This document shows, one piece after another, positions 30,992-33,549 of a DNA stretch of 33,549 nt. The notes beneath the pieces were generated by a model. That model ran no database searches, had not been told where the DNA came from, and worked only from the letters and a program-made list of their open reading frames with translations. Numbering within the stretch: the stretch's first letter is position 1; each line of letters starts with the position of its first letter. Made by a program: the position numbers and the translations under genes. The DNA comes from a virus: positions 1 through 33,549 of the IMG/VR virus record IMGVR_UViG_3300037140_000288; one strand, 5' to 3'.

Positions 30992-31049
30992 TACCAATCA
31001 AAAGGCTAATCACTAGGTATTAAGTGTATTCTTTTGGTAGAGTGAGAGG
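30992..31049. promoter_or_regulatory. Divergent intergenic region, probable promoters both ways
   Basis: These 58 AT-rich bases separate the minus late block from the plus-strand module. Both transcripts must start here or further away. TATTCT at 31027-31032 (plus strand) and TACACT on the opposite strand overlap as weak -10-like words, but no convincing -35 partner was found for either. GAGTGAGAGG sits directly before the plus gene's ATG as a purine-rich ribosome site. Confidence 0.35.
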
Positions 31050-31934
31050 ATGAAGAACTACAGCGAACTCACCCGTCCCGAGAAGCGAGCCATAGAGAAG
31101 CAACGAAACATCGGAAAGGCCGTGAATCTATGTGACCAACTCGACAAAGAGTTTCCACCCCATGGGACGAGTAACCCCGAGCATTCAGACACTCTAGAGC
31201 GAATGAAGGAACAATTCGCCGAAATCCGAAAAGAGTATATGGCGGATTCTCTAGAGGAAGATGAAAAAGAACCCGAGGAGAAGCCCACTCAGAGGGATTA
31301 TCGCAAGGAATACAAACTAACGAAGAACTCGCCTATCGAGAAGCCTATCCGGGATCTCGTCAAGAAGTATCGGCAGCACATCAACACCCTGCTCAACTTC
31401 GAAGAACGGGGACAGTCCGAAGTATTGAGTGAGCTCGACCGGATGCACAAGTCAGGGCCTATCTTGCCTGACACCGCTGACGTGGAAGCCGTTCTTGCTG
31501 CGGCTTTCGAGTTCCGCCGTATTCTCATGAGGGAAATGGCCGCGGTGACGAAGGAGACACCCCCGGAAATCCTAAGGCGTCTCCAACGCTGGCGCGACTA
31601 TGACTACCGGATGCTAGTCTGTCTCTATTATGCATCTTCCAAATGGGGAAATGTGTTCTGCGAAATTTGGAGGACAGTAAACCGCGGCGGTGACTTCTGG
31701 GAACGGTTTCGTCAAGAGCCCGCCTACAAGAACCTTCTAAAGGCAAAATGGCAGCAGGACAAGGTCGATCCTGCATCAAGGGAGGCGTATAAGGGACGAG
31801 ACTCCCGGCGTCGAAAAAGCGACGGACGACGAAGGTATATGAAGGAATATAAATCTTCTCCCGAGTATAAAGCCATCGAAGCTTCTAAGGCAAAAGAACG
31901 TCGGGCCGCAAAGACTCAAAAAACAATGATCTGA
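31050..31934 (+). CDS. Charged helical hypothetical protein (294 aa)
   Basis: The protein is highly charged with long predicted helices. The N-terminus contains MKNYSELTRPEKRAIEKQRN. An acidic stretch (SLEEDEKEPEEKP) is near residue 70. A central helical domain spans about 90-225 (RDLVKKYRQHINTLLNFEER, AVLAAAFEFRRILMREMAAVTKE, RDYDYRMLVCLYYASSKWGNVF). The tail is very basic (RDSRRRKSDGRRRYMKEYKS). Basic tail and acidic middle suggest nucleic-acid or protein binding. No enzymatic motif was recognised. It is the first gene of the plus-strand module and is followed by a 132-base structured gap. The function is unknown. Confidence 0.6.
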   Translation: MKNYSELTRPEKRAIEKQRNIGKAVNLCDQLDKEFPPHGTSNPEHSDTLERMKEQFAEIRKEYMADSLEEDEKEPEEKPTQRDYRKEYKLTKNSPIEKPIRDLVKKYRQHINTLLNFEERGQSEVLSELDRMHKSGPILPDTADVEAVLAAAFEFRRILMREMAAVTKETPPEILRRLQRWRDYDYRMLVCLYYASSKWGNVFCEIWRTVNRGGDFWERFRQEPAYKNLLKAKWQQDKVDPASREAYKGRDSRRRKSDGRRRYMKEYKSSPEYKAIEASKAKERRAAKTQKTMI

Positions 31935-32024
31935 TCGCGTCGGAACCACCTTATAAATCTGTCGTTTTACCCCCCCCCCAGATCAGAAAAAACCAAGATC
32001 CCGATAAAGATGGTGGTTCCGACG
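31930..32024 (+). other. Structured leader with interleaved inverted repeats and a C10 tract
   Basis: In the 132-base gap between two plus-strand genes there are two interleaved repeat pairs. Pair A is TCTGATC (31930-31936) with GATCAGA (31981-31987). Pair B is CGTCGGAACCACC (31938-31950) with GGTGGTTCCGACG (32012-32024), 13 perfect base pairs around 61 bases. A run of 10 C lies at 31970-31979. The order A-B-A'-B' means the two stems can form together only as a pseudoknot, or compete as alternatives. No U-run follows. Possible roles are an RNA regulatory element, a replication or recombination site, or a small inverted-repeat insertion; no target duplication was seen. Confidence 0.5.
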
Positions 32025-32066
32025 TAACAGGAAGATCGTCAGAAAAGAAACGGTTAGGTAGTTCAC

Positions 32067-32300
32067 GTGGACAAAGATCATGTTTATATGACTTATGAGT
32101 CAATGATGTATGAGATGCGAAAGTATCTCGATAAACTCGACGCTATGGACAAACGTGTCAAAGATCTAGAAGCCTCAAAAGCGATCGTAATCGTTCAACC
32201 CGAGACTCAGAAGGAAGAGGAAGTATGGCATACGGCCGAAGTTGTTGATGGTCCAAAACGTCCCACCATTGGGATTCCTGACTTTTTGAAAGATCTATGA
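32067..32300 (+). CDS. Small coiled-coil hypothetical protein (77 aa)
   Basis: GTG 32067 is the start used, with a weak TAGG site about 10 bases upstream; ATG 32088 is an alternative. Residues about 10-38 (MTYESMMYEMRKYLDKLDAM, then RVKDLE) form a heptad-like helix, followed by an acidic linker and a short C-terminal motif RPTIGIPDFLKDL. Its stop overlaps the next start as ATGA, so the two are co-translated. The function is unknown. Confidence 0.5.
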   Translation: MDKDHVYMTYESMMYEMRKYLDKLDAMDKRVKDLEASKAIVIVQPETQKEEEVWHTAEVVDGPKRPTIGIPDFLKDL

Positions 32301-32989
32301 CTACGCTCGAAAGTTTTGATCCCCCGTCCATGGTTGAGCTGCTTTGGACTGACCCGGAGACGTGCGTCACATGCCATTCAACGGCTGTGGCTCAAAGACT
32401 CGTGTTCGGGGACCCTCCCCAGAAGATCGTGCGGTGCTGTGCTGTCCATGCCGTGCCCGTGTTCCCTGAAAAGTTCGGTGAAAAGGGTGGCAATGGGTCG
32501 CAGCTCTATACGGGTCGGTTCCTTTCAGCCTCCGGGATGAAGCAGGTCACGGAGCTCGAACTCCATGAGATCCGTAACAAGGGATGCTTCATGGTAGTAG
32601 ATTTGACCGTGAAGCAATCACCAGGGTTCCATAAAGAGATAGAGCTTTGGAAGAACACTCATAAGTGTCCGATATTCGTCTACAAGGTTGGGCTAGGCTT
32701 CAAGGTCGCATGGCGTCCCATGATGGAAGATCTCTCGAAGAACCAACGCTCATGGACGAAGGATGAGATAAAGATGCATGCTCATGGACAAGTCTTATAT
32801 GGCCAGCTCCAAGAGATAAAGCCTTGGGGCAAGGAGAAAATGAGCATCGACAATGAGAGTCATATGATGGTGACCCCCGTCATATCGGACAAGGATGCCG
32901 CCATGGTATTCGCTCTAGAGGTCTGGCGAATGGAGTCCATCATGCGCGACCCCGATCAACTCGCTGTTTCTATCGTGATGGATGAATGA
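32297..32989 (+). CDS. Hypothetical protein with N-terminal Cys cluster (230 aa)
   Basis: Near the N-terminus CVTC (23-26) and CCAVH (about 47-51) could bind zinc. The following region contains SQLYTGRFLSASGMKQVTELELHEIRNKGCFMVVDLTVK and a mixed alpha/beta body, ending ALEVWRMESIMRDPDQLAVSIVMDE. The start overlaps the preceding gene by ATGA. No family was recognised. Gene coupling suggests a shared role with the 77-aa coiled-coil protein. Confidence 0.55.
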   Translation: MTTLESFDPPSMVELLWTDPETCVTCHSTAVAQRLVFGDPPQKIVRCCAVHAVPVFPEKFGEKGGNGSQLYTGRFLSASGMKQVTELELHEIRNKGCFMVVDLTVKQSPGFHKEIELWKNTHKCPIFVYKVGLGFKVAWRPMMEDLSKNQRSWTKDEIKMHAHGQVLYGQLQEIKPWGKEKMSIDNESHMMVTPVISDKDAAMVFALEVWRMESIMRDPDQLAVSIVMDE

Positions 32990-32995
32990 CAATAC

Positions 32996-33169
32996 ATGAC
33001 CATCGACAAGAGAAGGGGTTTCTCTGCGACCGGCATCGGCTCCGAATACGCTGAGCCCTGGTGTGGAAACCAAGAGCACGAGAAGTACCGTCCTGGCGAC
33101 GGAAAGTCATGTCCTCGATCCAAGTGCACTCATCCGGACTGTCAGGTCGCTCATGTCCATGAGTCTTGA
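32996..33169 (+). CDS. Small Cys/His-rich protein (57 aa)
   Basis: This short ORF starts 6 bases after the previous stop. It encodes Cys at 23, 39, 44 and 49 and His at 46, 53 and 55 (SCPRSKCTHPDCQVAHVH), a likely zinc-binding knuckle. The N-terminus is basic (MTIDKRRGFS). It overlaps the next gene's probable start by 17 bases. The spacing and Cys/His density support a true gene. Small zinc proteins are common in phage early modules and mostly of unknown function. Confidence 0.5.
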   Translation: MTIDKRRGFSATGIGSEYAEPWCGNQEHEKYRPGDGKSCPRSKCTHPDCQVAHVHES

Positions 33170-33509
33170 TGAGCTGATCGCCGCGGCCATCCATGAAGAA
33201 CTACCCCAGACGAACGGCATGGGAGCCCCTCAAAGTGAGACTCTCCTGACTATGCTCGCTAAGCTCGAACGGCACCATGCCTATCCTGACACGAATGTTC
33301 TTTTCCGGGTATCCCCGGAAGAGTGGTCGACTCTCTCCCATGAGTTGGGATCAAGAATCATATATGAGACGGGGATCGACCGCCAAACGGCGATCGTCAT
33401 CCAGTCGAGCAAGATCAAAGGGTATGTAATTTCTGACGACAAAGTGTCGCGCGGTGAAGCCCAAGCCTACGCGATGATGCCTATCTTATGTGGAAAAGTG
33501 ACGTTCTAG
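33153..33509 (+). CDS. Hypothetical protein (118 aa)
   Basis: ATG 33153 is chosen because AGG lies about 7 bases upstream and an earlier in-frame GTG (33063) would overlap the preceding gene almost entirely; ATG 33159 is an equal alternative. The product (MSMSLDELIAAAIHEELPQT...) has an N-terminal helix, a segment FRVSPEEWSTLSHELGSRII, and a beta-rich C-terminus (AIVIQSSKIKGYVISDDKV). It ends with MMPILCGKVTF and a TAG at 33507. No family was recognised. The remaining 40 bases to the edge are AT-rich and hold no gene start. Confidence 0.5.
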   Translation: MSMSLDELIAAAIHEELPQTNGMGAPQSETLLTMLAKLERHHAYPDTNVLFRVSPEEWSTLSHELGSRIIYETGIDRQTAIVIQSSKIKGYVISDDKVSRGEAQAYAMMPILCGKVTF

Positions 33510-33549
33510 AGATACAACCAATCTTGATCTATACAAGAATTCAAAATTA

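Noticed and set aside
31938-32024. Miniature transposon bounded by the 13-bp inverted repeats
   Set aside because: The 87-base unit has no flanking target-site duplication and no second copy in the window, so an RNA or DNA structure is more likely.

Overview
The window is one arm of a tailed double-stranded DNA phage (or a prophage-like or metagenomic phage contig). Its virion genes resemble those of a podovirus. About 30.9 kb, from the left edge to about 31.0 kb, is a nearly continuous minus-strand block of packaging, head, tail and fibre genes. Many junctions are ATGA, GTGA or TAATG overlaps or gaps of a few bases, which is typical of one phage late operon. The last 2.5 kb (31,050 to the right edge) runs the other way and holds small genes I cannot identify. 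I see no integrase, DNA or RNA polymerase, or endolysin, so the window is only part of a genome. The host cannot be named. Shine-Dalgarno sites such as AAGGAGG and mixed ATG/GTG starts point to an ordinary bacterium.

The minus-strand block is read from right to left. It opens with two DNA-binding-type proteins (30,991-29,890) and a candidate small terminase (29,999-29,550). A modification cassette follows: a GNAT acetyltransferase, a GT2-TPR-GT4 fusion glycosyltransferase, a second GT4 glycosyltransferase and an FkbM-type methyltransferase (29,569-24,237). Next come the large terminase (23,895-22,468), portal (21,588-19,669), scaffold (19,654-18,698) and major capsid protein (18,662-17,415). 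After some small head proteins come a tail tubular A-type adaptor (16,124-15,408) and a large tail nozzle or stabilisation protein (14,456-11,229). Then follow two tandem Gln/Gly-rich paralogues and two large probable internal virion (ejection) proteins (10,775-4,470). The adaptor, nozzle, Q-rich, ejection 1, ejection 2, fibre order matches T7 genes 11 to 17. The left end holds short fibre-associated proteins and two collagen-like fibre proteins (3,067 to the edge). One of these carries a C1q/BclA-like globular domain between collagen blocks.

Short plus-strand genes sit in gaps of this block. Three are HNH-type endonuclease genes (10,793-11,302; 14,470-14,871; 16,945-17,418). Each starts head-to-head with one virion gene and runs into the 3' end of the next, overlapping it by 74, 7 and 4 bases. 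A fourth insert with similar geometry (28,856-29,122) encodes a Cys-pair protein that is not an HNH. A fifth (21,854-22,254) is a chain of tiny coupled ORFs that begins with a lipoprotein-like peptide.

The most interesting inference is that the glycosyltransferase, methyltransferase and acetyltransferase cassette may decorate the phage's own collagen-like fibres. Their GPT/GAT triplets resemble the Thr-glycosylated triplets of Bacillus BclA. This rests on known families and gene content and is not shown directly by the sequence.
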